Program-made: the position numbers and the translations under genes
The notes under the pieces: generated by a model
The model's input: the letters and a program-made list of their open reading frames with translations, nothing else
The model's database searches: none
Told to the model about the DNA's origin: nothing
In this document: piece by piece, positions 1 to 7,653 of the stretch
Layout: each line of letters begins with the position of its first letter
How positions within the stretch are numbered: position 1 is the stretch's first letter
Assembly (NCBI GenBank): GCA_965214115.1
Contig: CBDCAU010000005.1
Coordinates: 62,001 to 126,000, forward strand
DNA from: Owenweeksia sp965214115
GTDB lineage: Bacteria; Bacteroidota; Bacteroidia; Flavobacteriales; Schleiferiaceae
DNA length: 64,000 nt
Direction: 5' to 3'

Positions 1-926
1 TCGGTGCGCAGCAGGATGTTGTCGTTCTGCAAACGGAAGGCGTGCCAACTGAACTCGCCGCCGTATTTTATGTACAATTTGCTGTAAGGCGAGCCGATGC
101 GCGTTTTGCCGCCCAAGCCCATATTGAATTCGGTGGATTTCCAGAATTTCAGCTCCTCTGGCCCGTCGGTGATGAGTTCTTCGCCGCCGGGCAACTGTTG
201 GTTGAAGCCGAAGTTGATATCGAAATACGCTTCGGTGGGGTCGATTTTTTTGCTTTTGCGGGAGGGGCTGTCATTATTGTCGTTGTCATCCTCATCGTCA
301 CTATCTGCATCGTCATTTTCAAACTTCCAAGCGTAAGGTTTTTCCCCGTCTTTGCCGCGCGAGATGGAAATGCCTTCTTCATCTATCGTAATGCGGCGGC
401 CGCTTTTGCGCTCGCCCTCTTCTGGCTGCGGTACGGGCGGCACGGGCGGCAGCGGTGCCATTTTGGATTTATCGCCACGCTCGGCGCGGGCTTCCATTTC
501 GTCTTCCCACGCTTCAATTTGACTTTCATAGGCTTCGGCCCAAGTTTCCATCCGCTCTTCGTAGCTCTCGCTCTGGGCTTCCAACATTTCGCCGATCGCC
601 ATTATGCTCGCCGTTTGTCGCCTGCCAATTTCCAAACGCAGTTCTTCGGCCTCCGCTTTGGAAATCACCCCGCTGCGTTCCAGTTCGTCCACGTCGCGGC
701 GCAGTTCGTCCGTTTGTTTTTGAACTTTCGCCGTATAGCGGGAAGTTTCCGCCACGATTTTGTTTAAATCCACCGTGGAGAGTTTCGCCAAATCTTCGGC
801 CCAAACGCGCAGCTCGCCGCCATTTATCTGGATTTCAACGTCTTCGCTTTTTTTCTTGTCGTCGGGTTGGGCAAAGGCCATCGTGCCCGCGGCCAACAGA
901 ATGGCCGTCAGTTTCAACTTTTTCAT
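1..926 (-). CDS. Envelope protein with coiled-coil and start of an outer-membrane-type barrel, partial
   Basis: The reading frame starts at an ATG on the minus strand (bases 926-924) and runs off the left edge, so about 308 codons of the N-terminal part are visible. Residues 1-20 form a signal peptide ending MAFAQ. Residues 40-150 are highly charged and helical and include two adjacent 11-residue units, METWAEAYESQ and IEAWEDEMEAR (126-147), the same unit found in the next gene upstream. A Pro-rich hinge (158-169) and an acidic Asp/Glu/Asn stretch (204-220) follow. From about residue 232 the sequence alternates aromatic and polar residues as in an outer-membrane beta strand pattern. It is the fourth gene of a minus-strand run beginning with the ECF sigma factor at 2791. 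I infer an envelope stress or surface function. No specific family was recognised. Confidence 0.8.
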   Translation of the reverse strand, partial: MKKLKLTAILLAAGTMAFAQPDDKKKSEDVEIQINGGELRVWAEDLAKLSTVDLNKIVAETSRYTAKVQKQTDELRRDVDELERSGVISKAEAEELRLEIGRRQTASIMAIGEMLEAQSESYEERMETWAEAYESQIEAWEDEMEARAERGDKSKMAPLPPVPPVPQPEEGERKSGRRITIDEEGISISRGKDGEKPYAWKFENDDADSDDEDDNDNNDSPSRKSKKIDPTEAYFDINFGFNQQLPGGEELITDGPEELKFWKSTEFNMGLGGKTRIGSPYSKLYIKYGGEFSWHAFRLQNDNILLRT

Positions 927-968
927 CGTAAGATATTTTAAGGATTTTGTTATTAAAAATTCAAGAAA

Positions 969-1472
969 TCACTCGTCGTCGGCATCGGGTTCGTCGGGCA
1001 TCGGCGGAGCGGGAGGGGTCGGCACATCTTGCATTTCGCGCTCCATTTCTTCCGCCCACTTTTCCATACCTTTGGCAAACTTCTCCGCCCACGCTTCCAT
1101 TTGCGGCTCCATTTCCTTTGCCCATTTTTCCATTTTGGGCGCCCATTCGTCGGCCCACTTTTCCATTTCGGCGCCGTACTTTTCGCCCCACGCTTCCATC
1201 TGCGCGCCATATTCCTCGCCCCACTTTTCCATCCGCGCGGCAAAGGCTTCCATATCCTCTTCAAATTCCTCACGCTCGGTGGCGGTCATTTCCCCGCCGT
1301 TTTCTTTGCTCAGCTTGGCTTCCATTTCAGACAGGAACTTTTCGTTTTCCGCATCCATTTTATCCAGTTTGGCGCGCAGTTCTTCCAGTTTGGGATTGTC
1401 GCTTTTTTCAGATTGTGCAGTGGTAAAAAATCCCATCAAACACAAACTTCCTATGATTGCTATTTTTTTCAT
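969..1472 (-). CDS. Secreted protein with six tandem 11-residue (hendecad) helical repeats
   Basis: This 167-residue protein has an N-terminal signal peptide (residues 1-19, ending TTAQ). It has a charged helical segment (28-80) and then six uninterrupted 11-residue repeats at residues 81-146. Each starts M-E-K/A-W-G/A, for example MEKWGEEYGAQ and MEAWAEKFAKG. A Pro-rich acidic tail ends in ADDE. Eleven-residue periodicity is known from right-handed coiled coils and from membrane-binding amphipathic helices. Here Met and Trp recur on one face and Glu/Lys on the others. It lies 30 bases downstream of the anti-sigma gene and 42 bases upstream of the partial barrel gene, so co-transcription is likely. 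Export is supported by the sequence; the function is unknown. Confidence 0.85.
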   Translation of the reverse strand: MKKIAIIGSLCLMGFFTTAQSEKSDNPKLEELRAKLDKMDAENEKFLSEMEAKLSKENGGEMTATEREEFEEDMEAFAARMEKWGEEYGAQMEAWGEKYGAEMEKWADEWAPKMEKWAKEMEPQMEAWAEKFAKGMEKWAEEMEREMQDVPTPPAPPMPDEPDADDE

Positions 1473-1502
1473 TTTAAGAAGGGTTTTTTTTGTTAAAAAA
1501 TA

Positions 1503-2231
1503 TTAGTTAAAAATCTTGTCCAAATCAATTTCCAGTCTTGGTTTTTTCTCCATTTTAGGAGCTTCCAGTTTTTTGCCGCTCAGCAAGTTGTCCATTTGGT
1601 CTCCCGCGTAAGCGAACACTTTTTCCTTGAAGTCTTTTGTCTCGGCCACGGCATCGTTTTTATCGTAAAGCGCAGGCGACACAGGTTTCAGTTTCAATGT
1701 GAATGACACGCGGGGAGTGGTTTCCGGTTGCCTGCTCAAGATTTCAATTTCTTCGCCCGCCTCCTCCGCGAAAGCGAAACCCGAAGCATTTTCCACATCT
1801 AAACGGAGGTCGCTTTCTTTTTTGGAAATTCCGTTTCCGCTTCGGTCTTCTTCTTTATTTTTCAAAATAGGATTCCCGTTTCCCAATTTATCGGCGGCAG
1901 CTAAAACTTGCACATTTTCACTTTCTTTTTGATTTTGAAAATAATATAAATTAGCATCGGTTTCATCATCAAAATTTTCAAAAACCACGCGATTTTCTAA
2001 AGAACGAGGCTGGTAAAAATCTTCACTATTTATATAAAGATTTTGATAGAAAAACGCACCGCCCAATCCCACCAAAAGTGCCACGGCGGCGGCCTGCATC
2101 CACGGGATGGTTTTCCGCTTCTCCTCACCCAGTTCGTCGTCCAGTTTTTCCCATACGGAATCGCTCGGTATTTCCTTGTGGTTTTCCAAGTTTTCCTTGA
2201 AAAAGTTGTCTATCGGATGTTTCGTTTTCAT
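1503..2231 (-). CDS. Membrane anti-sigma factor, cognate of the upstream ECF sigma factor
   Basis: The 242-residue protein has a cytoplasmic N-terminal segment with the pattern DSVWEKLDDEL (residues about 23-34). One transmembrane helix follows (about 45-62, WMQAAAVALLVGLGGAFFY), and then a polar periplasmic region rich in Asn, Glu and Lys. This is the layout of single-pass anti-sigma factors in Bacteroidota. Its ATG overlaps the stop of the sigma gene (ATGA, 2228-2231), which indicates translational coupling and strongly suggests that it binds that sigma factor. No FecR-type or zinc-binding (ZAS) motif is visible. The anti-sigma assignment therefore rests on topology, the short N-terminal motif shared with the protein at 5416-6921, and position. 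Confidence 0.75.
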   Translation of the reverse strand: MKTKHPIDNFFKENLENHKEIPSDSVWEKLDDELGEEKRKTIPWMQAAAVALLVGLGGAFFYQNLYINSEDFYQPRSLENRVVFENFDDETDANLYYFQNQKESENVQVLAAADKLGNGNPILKNKEEDRSGNGISKKESDLRLDVENASGFAFAEEAGEEIEILSRQPETTPRVSFTLKLKPVSPALYDKNDAVAETKDFKEKVFAYAGDQMDNLLSGKKLEAPKMEKKPRLEIDLDKIFN

Positions 2232-2791
2232 AATTCCTTCGCTAAAAGTTCGTGTGTTCCCAGTCGCTTCTGTAAATGTTTTCTTGCTTTGCTCAGTTGG
2301 CTTTTGCTGGTGTTTTCGCTGATGCCCAGTTTTTCGCCAATCTCTTGGTGGCCGTAGCCTTCTATCGCAAAAAGGTTGAAAACCGTGCGGTAACCGAGGG
2401 GCAAGTCCGCGATCATATCGAGCAAATATTCGGCGTCCATTTCGTCCTCGCTGGTGCGGTGGCTCAGGTGGCGGTGGTTTTCCTCCTCAATTTCCACAAA
2501 AAGGTTTTTTTGGTAGCGGATAAAGTTGAGCGATTCGTTCACCATTATCCGCCGTATCCAGCCGCCCAGCGCGCCCTCGCCCTTGAATTGGTCTATCTTT
2601 TTGAACACTTTCAAAAAGGCGTTGCCCAAAACTTCCTCAGCGTCCTCACGGCTCTTTACGTAGCGGCGGCACACCCCCAGCATTTGGGCGGAAAAGCGTT
2701 CGTAAAGCTGGCGCTGCGCTTGGCGGTCGCCCCGGCGGCAAAGCTTCACGAGCTTCTTTTCGGTGTGCGGCAGATGTATCACTTTTCCCAT
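2228..2791 (-). CDS. ECF-type RNA polymerase sigma factor
   Basis: The protein has 187 residues from the ATG at 2791-2789, chosen because sequence upstream of it does not resemble a sigma factor and overlaps the palindromic repeats. Sigma region 2 is visible: a helical N-terminus (LVKLCRRGDRQAQRQLYERF), then AEEVLGNAFLKVFKKIDQF, then GWIRRIMVNESLN. Region 4 follows as a helix-turn-helix (LPLGYRTVFNLFAIEGYGHQ, then EIGEKLGISENTSKSQLSKA). The protein directs RNA polymerase to a small regulon, presumably including the downstream genes to position 1. The downstream anti-sigma gene overlaps by 4 bases. A paralogue of the same type lies at 6918-7466. Confidence 0.93.
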   Translation of the reverse strand: MGKVIHLPHTEKKLVKLCRRGDRQAQRQLYERFSAQMLGVCRRYVKSREDAEEVLGNAFLKVFKKIDQFKGEGALGGWIRRIMVNESLNFIRYQKNLFVEIEEENHRHLSHRTSEDEMDAEYLLDMIADLPLGYRTVFNLFAIEGYGHQEIGEKLGISENTSKSQLSKARKHLQKRLGTHELLAKEL

Positions 2792-2884
2792 TGTAATGGT
2801 GGCCTTTCTGTTTGGATAGACAGCGGGAAGGCGAAGATAGGTTGCCTCGGTGGTGGAAAAATATTGTGGAACCGCGCGGCCCGG

Positions 2885-2944
2885 TAAAATCGCACGGCTG
2901 TAGAATCGCACGGCCGTGCGATTTTACAAGGCCGTGCGATTTTA
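2885..2944. repeat. Cluster of palindromic repeats, GGCCGTGCGATTTTA family
   Basis: Three copies of the same motif lie within 60 bases. The first is in one orientation (2885-2898). The second is a perfect 20-base palindrome AATCGCACGGCCGTGCGATT (2904-2923). The third reads GGCCGTGCGATTTTA (2930-2944). Two more copies occur at 45959-46032 next to arsR. It is an intergenic palindromic repeat family of unknown function, sitting just upstream of the sigma-factor gene. Confidence 0.85.
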
Positions 2945-2952
2945 CAATCCCA

Positions 2953-2992
2953 ACAAAAAAAAATCCCAAAACACGGTGTGTTCTGGGATTTT
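2953..2992 (-). terminator. Rho-independent terminator of the T9SS propeller gene
   Basis: Read on the minus strand, an inverted repeat (AATCCCA paired with TGGGATT, with a further paired ACAC/GTGT core) is followed by a run of about nine U residues. It lies 39 bases after the stop codon of the gene at 3031-5385. The complementary A and T runs on both sides mean it could also act on the other strand. Confidence 0.75.
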
Positions 2993-3030
2993 CAAAAAAT
3001 GGCCGCAACGTTTTAAAGCGAGGCCTCCAT

Positions 3031-5385
3031 TTACAGGGAAATTCTATTGGATACTGATTTTGAGCTCTCCTTGCCGGAGCGCAAAATGTAAATCCCCGTG
3101 GGCAATTCATTGATATTCAAACGCTTTTCTGCAAAACCTTGCAACTCTATCATTTGGATTTTGCGGCCTTGCAGATCGGTCAGTTCCGCTTGCAGCACAT
3201 TTTCCGAACGGTTTTTCAAAATCAAAAATTCGGAAGCCGGATTTGGGAAAACCTGCAAAAACCTTTCTTCCAAAGAAATTTCTGCCACGGAAACGGGGCT
3301 CACGATCGCCGTTTTGGCGTGATTGGTATGCACCGGATTTTGGAAATCAAAATAGATTTCCGCGTCATTGTCAATCGTGTCGCCCACGCCGAGGCTGGCA
3401 TCAATCCCAGCGGAAAAGCGCACGAAACCTTGGCTGCCGAGGTAGTCCGCGCCGCTGTCGAGCAGGTTGATGTTGTCAAATTCCCAAACGAGGATATTAT
3501 TCACTACTGACAAATTATACGGGTGGCTGGCCGAGTTGATGATGATTTGCGTAACGGGCAACGTCATATCCAAGGTATCCACCACCGTCACTTTATAGGC
3601 CGTGTCCGTCCCCGTATTTTGGAAGCGGATGTGGTAGTCGATGCGCTTGGTGCCGGGCAGAATGGTGGCCGCTGAAGCTTGCTTGTCATTCGGGTCAAAA
3701 GCGCCAGTAACGGTTTGGCAGAGCGTGTCCGCGTTGTCGGCCAAGTCGGCGTCGCCATTCACGCCGCTTATGTTGGCGTAGAATTTAATCGTGTCGCCGA
3801 GATTGAAAGCGGCGGTGTCGATTTTCACCTGCAGGTTTACTTGGCGCGATGCGGCGGGCTGGGTGTTCAAAAAATCGTAGGTCAGCACGTTGCCGCCTTG
3901 CGAGGCGGGGCTGGGCGTGCTGCTGACGAACCCCGCACCTTGCGGCAAGGTCAAATTTACCGAGCCGGTTGGCAGGGTGGCATTTCCCGCATTGTTGAAA
4001 TCGAGCTGGTAGTTTTCGGTGAAGCCGAAGCGGGCGCGCCAACCGATGGAGGCCGTGAGGTAGGTTTGGACATCCACGGGGACGTTGTTGCTGATGCCGA
4101 AATCTTGGGTGACGGTTTGGCCATTGCCCACCATTATTTGAGCAGGAAATGAACAGTTCACCGTAAAATTTTTTCCCAAGCTCTCCATCGAAAACACACT
4201 GTCCACCGAATAAGTGCCGGCCGCCACCCCAACACTGTAATGCCCATTCGTGTCGGTAGAAATGACATTTCCTGAAAGTATCACCGCCCCGTTTCGCAAC
4301 GGCTCTTCACCGGTATTGAAAAAGCAGTCGGCGTTGGCATCTATATATACTGTACCGTTCAGAATGGAAGAAAAGTTGGACGAGGTACGGAAGGCGCGAT
4401 TGTAACGGATTCCGTTGTAGAAAATGTCGATGGCGGAAAAGGCGTAGAGTTCGCCTTGGAACGAGTGCAGCCCCACAAGATTGATAGGCGCGATAACTTG
4501 GGCCAAATTTTGGCCGTCGTATTTAAAGGTCTTGCCGCCGCCCAATTGATTACCCACGCCCAAGCGTCCGGTTACATATATTTCATTTTGATAACCTTGT
4601 ATATCCAAAGGCTGAAAAGGCAAATTTCCTATAAAATTTAGCGTGTCGCTGGATATCTCCAAAAGGGTTCTCCTTGCATAATCCAAGGCGAACAATTGCC
4701 CATTGTTTTCTTCCAAAATTAGAGAAGGAAAAGAAATGCTGGAAACGCCCTTCTTATACTTAGCGGCATTTGCCCAAGCGCTTCCGTTCCAAATGCGCAC
4801 CGAGTCGCTGGCCGAGTAGAGGCTGCTCCCCGTATTTAATATATCGCCTACAAAAGTGGGCAAGCTGCCCATTGAGGAGTAGTTGGTACCGTCATACCTC
4901 ACAATGTTTGTGTAGGATTGCCCGCCAAGGGTTTCGGTAAAATTCCCGCCGATGACTAACTCGTTGGTATAAATTTCAAGCGAGCTGATATATTCAAATG
5001 AACCTGTAAACGTAAATTCTCTTAGCCACTTGCCTCCGCTAAATTTTATCAAGCCGCCATTTATACCGACATACACTTGGCCTTGAAAAACCGCAAGATC
5101 GCCCAAGTTGAACCCAGTGCTGTTGGTCGTATCCGCGAGGTGTGTCCAAGTCAGTCCATTCCATTTCCTTAAAGAAATGGTGGATTCGCTGAAAAAAATG
5201 TCTGTAAAATTATAGGCCACATATAGCTCGCCATTGCTCTCTACTGTCTTTACGGTGTAAATGGAGTCGGTGGGATTGTTTGTCGGTAATCCGCTCCCCA
5301 CCGTGTTCCAAGCCTGCCCGTTCATTTCCATCGCGCCGAGCAAAAGCACAGCGCCCACCATCGTTTTCTTAATCAATCGTTTCAT
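3031..5385 (-). CDS. T9SS-secreted protein: beta-propeller, SdrD B-like and DUF11-like domains
   Basis: This is a 784-residue exported protein. Residues 1-24 are a signal peptide. Residues about 25-340 contain repeated short strands of the type NGxLYVAYNF, WNGLTW and IVRYDGTNY, as in kelch/LVIVD-like propellers. Residues about 342-400 (GTVYIDANADCFFNTGEEPL) match SdrD B-like (Cna B type) repeats. Residues about 430-690 hold CARDB/DUF11-like beta domains, with FDPNDKQAS and a FQNTGTDTAYKVTVVDTLD-type segment. The last 75 residues (VFPNPASEFLIL ... LPTGIYILRSG) are a Por secretion-system C-terminal sorting domain, so the protein should be exported by type IX secretion and released or anchored at the cell surface. 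It lies 30 bases downstream of the anti-sigma/barrel gene and is probably in its operon. No catalytic motif was seen. Confidence 0.88.
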   Translation of the reverse strand: MKRLIKKTMVGAVLLLGAMEMNGQAWNTVGSGLPTNNPTDSIYTVKTVESNGELYVAYNFTDIFFSESTISLRKWNGLTWTHLADTTNSTGFNLGDLAVFQGQVYVGINGGLIKFSGGKWLREFTFTGSFEYISSLEIYTNELVIGGNFTETLGGQSYTNIVRYDGTNYSSMGSLPTFVGDILNTGSSLYSASDSVRIWNGSAWANAAKYKKGVSSISFPSLILEENNGQLFALDYARRTLLEISSDTLNFIGNLPFQPLDIQGYQNEIYVTGRLGVGNQLGGGKTFKYDGQNLAQVIAPINLVGLHSFQGELYAFSAIDIFYNGIRYNRAFRTSSNFSSILNGTVYIDANADCFFNTGEEPLRNGAVILSGNVISTDTNGHYSVGVAAGTYSVDSVFSMESLGKNFTVNCSFPAQIMVGNGQTVTQDFGISNNVPVDVQTYLTASIGWRARFGFTENYQLDFNNAGNATLPTGSVNLTLPQGAGFVSSTPSPASQGGNVLTYDFLNTQPAASRQVNLQVKIDTAAFNLGDTIKFYANISGVNGDADLADNADTLCQTVTGAFDPNDKQASAATILPGTKRIDYHIRFQNTGTDTAYKVTVVDTLDMTLPVTQIIINSASHPYNLSVVNNILVWEFDNINLLDSGADYLGSQGFVRFSAGIDASLGVGDTIDNDAEIYFDFQNPVHTNHAKTAIVSPVSVAEISLEERFLQVFPNPASEFLILKNRSENVLQAELTDLQGRKIQMIELQGFAEKRLNINELPTGIYILRSGKESSKSVSNRISL

Positions 5386-5415
5386 CGTTCTTCGTTTTTA
5401 TAGGGTTTGTAATTC

Positions 5416-6921
5416 TTAAAATTTTAAAATGCCCGTCAGTCCGAGCGAAAAATCCTTCGGTTTCCAGCTCGCCTCATCGGTCGTTAAAAAATCTTGGTAA
5501 TAGCTGCGGTAGGCGGGTTCCAGCGCCAATTGGAATTTCTCCGACACTTGGTAGCGCAGTCCCAGCCTTACTTGCCAAGCGTTTACGGTTTTGTTAAAAA
5601 TGTCGTTGTCCGGGTTTTGCAATTCCAGTGAAGTGGCATCCAAACGCTGGCTGTTTTGGTTCAATAAAAAACTGGTGTGGTGGATGCCCTCGGCGGTCAA
5701 GCTCCATTTTTCGTTGAGGGGTTTCTCGAAAAACAGGCTCAGCGGAATCGTCAAAAAGGCGTAAGTATTTCGGCTTTGCGATTGCGTGCGGCGCGGCTCT
5801 GCCAAAGGGATGTAGGCAATGATGTTGCCGCTCGCCGAGTCAATCACCGGAATTTGGTCCACTACAAAATCATAATTGTTTTGGGTGGTGATTTGGCGGA
5901 AGCCCAAGCCGGAACTCACATAAAAATTCCCGAAAAGGCGGTAGCGCAGTTCCGCGCCGAAATCCGCGCCCCAGCCGGGCTGCACGGCGTTTTGGATGGC
6001 GGCCTCAAACTGGCGGTGTTCTTTTACAGCCTCGTTTTCATAAGTGATGTTTGCCCAGTTATAAGTGGCGGCGGCAGTGAGGCGCAGTTCCCAGCGGTCG
6101 CGGAAAGTGGTGGTTTTATCGCCTTGTTTTTCTTTTTCAAAAAAGAAGGGGGCTGCTAAAAGGGGGGCGTCCATTTCGGTTTGGAAATCAAAATCCTTTT
6201 TGGCGATTTGCGATTTTTTCAGAATGAAAAAGGCATCGCGGTTTTCGCTGACAATTTCTTTTTTGGATTTGTTAGGATTTGTTGGGTCTTGGCCCCCCAA
6301 TCCCGCACGTGTGGGAGGTTCAGCTACACGCTCGCGATTGGCGAGGGTTTTACCACGTCCGTTGCTCGCGCTCCGTAAGTCCCCTTTGCCGTGCATCGTT
6401 GCCGATACGGCACACGGTGGGGGATTTAGGGGGCTTTCTGAATTTAGCGCGCTTTGAGAACTTGTTACCCTTTGAGAATCCAAGCCCCCCTGCCCCGCAC
6501 GTGCGGGAGGTTGAGTTACACGCCCGTGATTGTCGTTCGCCATATCACGCGCCCCGCTCACGTCCAGCAAGTCCCCCTTTGTGGGATTTAGGGGGCTTCC
6601 GCTTAGCGTACTTTTCCCACGTTGCCCCCGCTGCCGCGCGACTGTGTCGCGTGTGCTCACTTTATAGAAACCACTTTCGGGATACTCATTTTCAAATGAA
6701 ACCTCCTCCCCGCGTGGCCGGTAATAGCTTCCCGAAACAGGCCACCACCAAACTACCGCCGCCATTCCCGCCAAAATCATCAAAACCAAAGCCGCCCGCC
6801 ACCAAGCCCCGCCGCGCTTTTCGCCAGCCGCCAAAGCTTTTTCCATCTTCGCCCAAGCGCCTTTGCTCAGCGGCGTTTCTTGGCGGGAGATTTCGTCTCG
6901 GATGTCGTTCCAGTTTTTCAC
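5416..6921 (-). CDS. Anti-sigma-like inner-membrane segment fused to outer-membrane beta-barrel, with repeat-derived linker
   Basis: The 501-residue protein begins with a cytoplasmic segment (WNDIRDEISRQETPLSKGAW) and a transmembrane helix (residues about 41-62). That topology resembles the anti-sigma factor at 1503-2231. The C-terminal ~230 residues (from about WELRLTAAATYNW to the final LGLTGILKF ending in Phe) show alternating aromatic strands typical of small outer-membrane barrels. Between them lies a long polar linker (about residues 105-230). It contains two copies of a translated intergenic repeat: SPLNPTKGDLLD ... PPARAGQGGLD and SPLNPPPCAVSATMHGKGDL ... PPTRAGLGGQD. Its start overlaps the stop of the sigma gene by 4 bases. 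I infer that it holds the sigma factor at the inner membrane while its barrel sits in the outer membrane. The fusion and linker are seen; the mechanism is inference. Confidence 0.8.
   Translation of the reverse strand: MKNWNDIRDEISRQETPLSKGAWAKMEKALAAGEKRGGAWWRAALVLMILAGMAAVVWWWPVSGSYYRPRGEEVSFENEYPESGFYKVSTRDTVARQRGQRGKSTLSGSPLNPTKGDLLDVSGARDMANDNHGRVTQPPARAGQGGLDSQRVTSSQSALNSESPLNPPPCAVSATMHGKGDLRSASNGRGKTLANRERVAEPPTRAGLGGQDPTNPNKSKKEIVSENRDAFFILKKSQIAKKDFDFQTEMDAPLLAAPFFFEKEKQGDKTTTFRDRWELRLTAAATYNWANITYENEAVKEHRQFEAAIQNAVQPGWGADFGAELRYRLFGNFYVSSGLGFRQITTQNNYDFVVDQIPVIDSASGNIIAYIPLAEPRRTQSQSRNTYAFLTIPLSLFFEKPLNEKWSLTAEGIHHTSFLLNQNSQRLDATSLELQNPDNDIFNKTVNAWQVRLGLRYQVSEKFQLALEPAYRSYYQDFLTTDEASWKPKDFSLGLTGILKF
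6291..6437. repeat. MITE-like element, copy inside the anti-sigma/barrel gene (A)
   Basis: The segment is bounded by C-rich and G-rich ends (GGCCCCCCAATCCC on the left, GGGGGATTTAGGGGGC on the right) that are inverted repeats of each other. It includes the word ACCGTGTGCCGTATCGGCAA (as reverse complement), which recurs at 44478-44500. It is read in frame as protein in the gene at 5416-6921. Confidence 0.75.
6482..6600. repeat. MITE-like element, copy inside the anti-sigma/barrel gene (B)
   Basis: This is the second copy, about 45 bases from the first. The left end is AAGCCCCCCTGCCCCGCACG and the right end is GTGGGATTTAGGGGGCTT. An inner part resembles copy A (GGAGGTTGAGTTACACG versus GGAGGTTCAGCTACACG). 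It is also translated in frame. Confidence 0.75.
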
Positions 6922-7466
6922 AATTCGCTGATGTTCTTTAATTTTTCGCGGAGCAGCTTCTTGGCGCGCGCCAGTTGGCTGCGGCTGGCGCTTTCGCTGA
7001 TGCCCAGTTGGTCGGCGATTTCGTGGTGCGCGTAGCCGTCGATTTCGCTCAGGTTGAAAACCAGCCGATAGCCTTCCGGCAGTGAGGCAATGGTTTTCAA
7101 AATCACCTCCAAGTCATAGCCGCCTTCGTGGGCAGGCACGGTTTTTAGGAACCGGCTTTCGGCTTCCAGATCCGTGGCGTGGGTGGGGGGTCGTCGGCGG
7201 TTTTCGTCCAGACTGGTATTCACCATTATTCGGCGGATCCACCCTTCCAAGCTGCCCGCCCCCGAATACTTTTTCAAATTCTTGAAAACCTTCCAAAAAC
7301 CGTGGTTCATCGCGGCCTCTGCGTTTTGTTTGTCAAAAAGGTAGCGCCCGCATACGGCTTTCATCGCTGGGCCAAAACGTTCGTACAGTTCCTTTTGGGC
7401 GTGTCGTTCATTTTTAAGGCACCGGCGCAGCAGTTCATCTTCGGTTGTTTTTCGTGGATTTTCCAG
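6918..7466 (-). CDS. ECF-type RNA polymerase sigma factor with no standard start codon
   Basis: From the first ATG (7364-7362) only 148 residues are encoded, and sigma region 2 would lack its first helix. The same frame upstream continues with clear sigma sequence, EDELLRRCLKNERHAQKELY (codons 7440-7381). This aligns with the N-terminus of the paralogue at 2228-2791. A TGA (7484-7482) closes the frame, and no ATG, GTG or TTG lies between it and this homologous part. A CTG at 7466-7464 (giving 182 residues) is the only near-standard start, so I use it provisionally. Region 2 (AMNHGFWKVFKNLKKYSG, GWIRRIMVNTSLD) and region 4 (LPEGYRLVFNLSEIDGYAHH, ISESASRSQLARAKK) are intact. A frameshift just upstream is the alternative. 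It overlaps the anti-sigma gene by 4 bases. Confidence 0.85.
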   Translation of the reverse strand: MENPRKTTEDELLRRCLKNERHAQKELYERFGPAMKAVCGRYLFDKQNAEAAMNHGFWKVFKNLKKYSGAGSLEGWIRRIMVNTSLDENRRRPPTHATDLEAESRFLKTVPAHEGGYDLEVILKTIASLPEGYRLVFNLSEIDGYAHHEIADQLGISESASRSQLARAKKLLREKLKNISEL

Positions 7467-7602
7467 AACCTTTTCGGGTTTTCAAATAGTAAGACGAGGC
7501 GGGCGCGCAAAACGCTGCACGCAAAGAAACTTTTTCTCAAAAAGAAAACCGCCGGCACATTAGCGAGCGGTTTTGTTGGGAGCTAAAAGATAGAGTGAGC
7601 GC

Positions 7603-7631
7603 AAAAAAAAAGCCCCTTCCGAAGAAGGGGC
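7603..7631 (-). terminator. Strong Rho-independent terminator
   Basis: A perfect 8-bp stem GCCCCTTC/GAAGGGGC with a four-base loop is followed on the minus strand by nine U residues. It lies 23 bases past the stop of the T9SS gene at 7654-8589. Confidence 0.93.
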
Positions 7632-7653
7632 CCATTTGGAACTGAGTTTTAGA

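Noticed and set aside
2812..3113. Several short frames around the palindromic repeats upstream of the first sigma gene
   Set aside because: They consist of repeats and a terminator read as codons and have no start context or homology signs.
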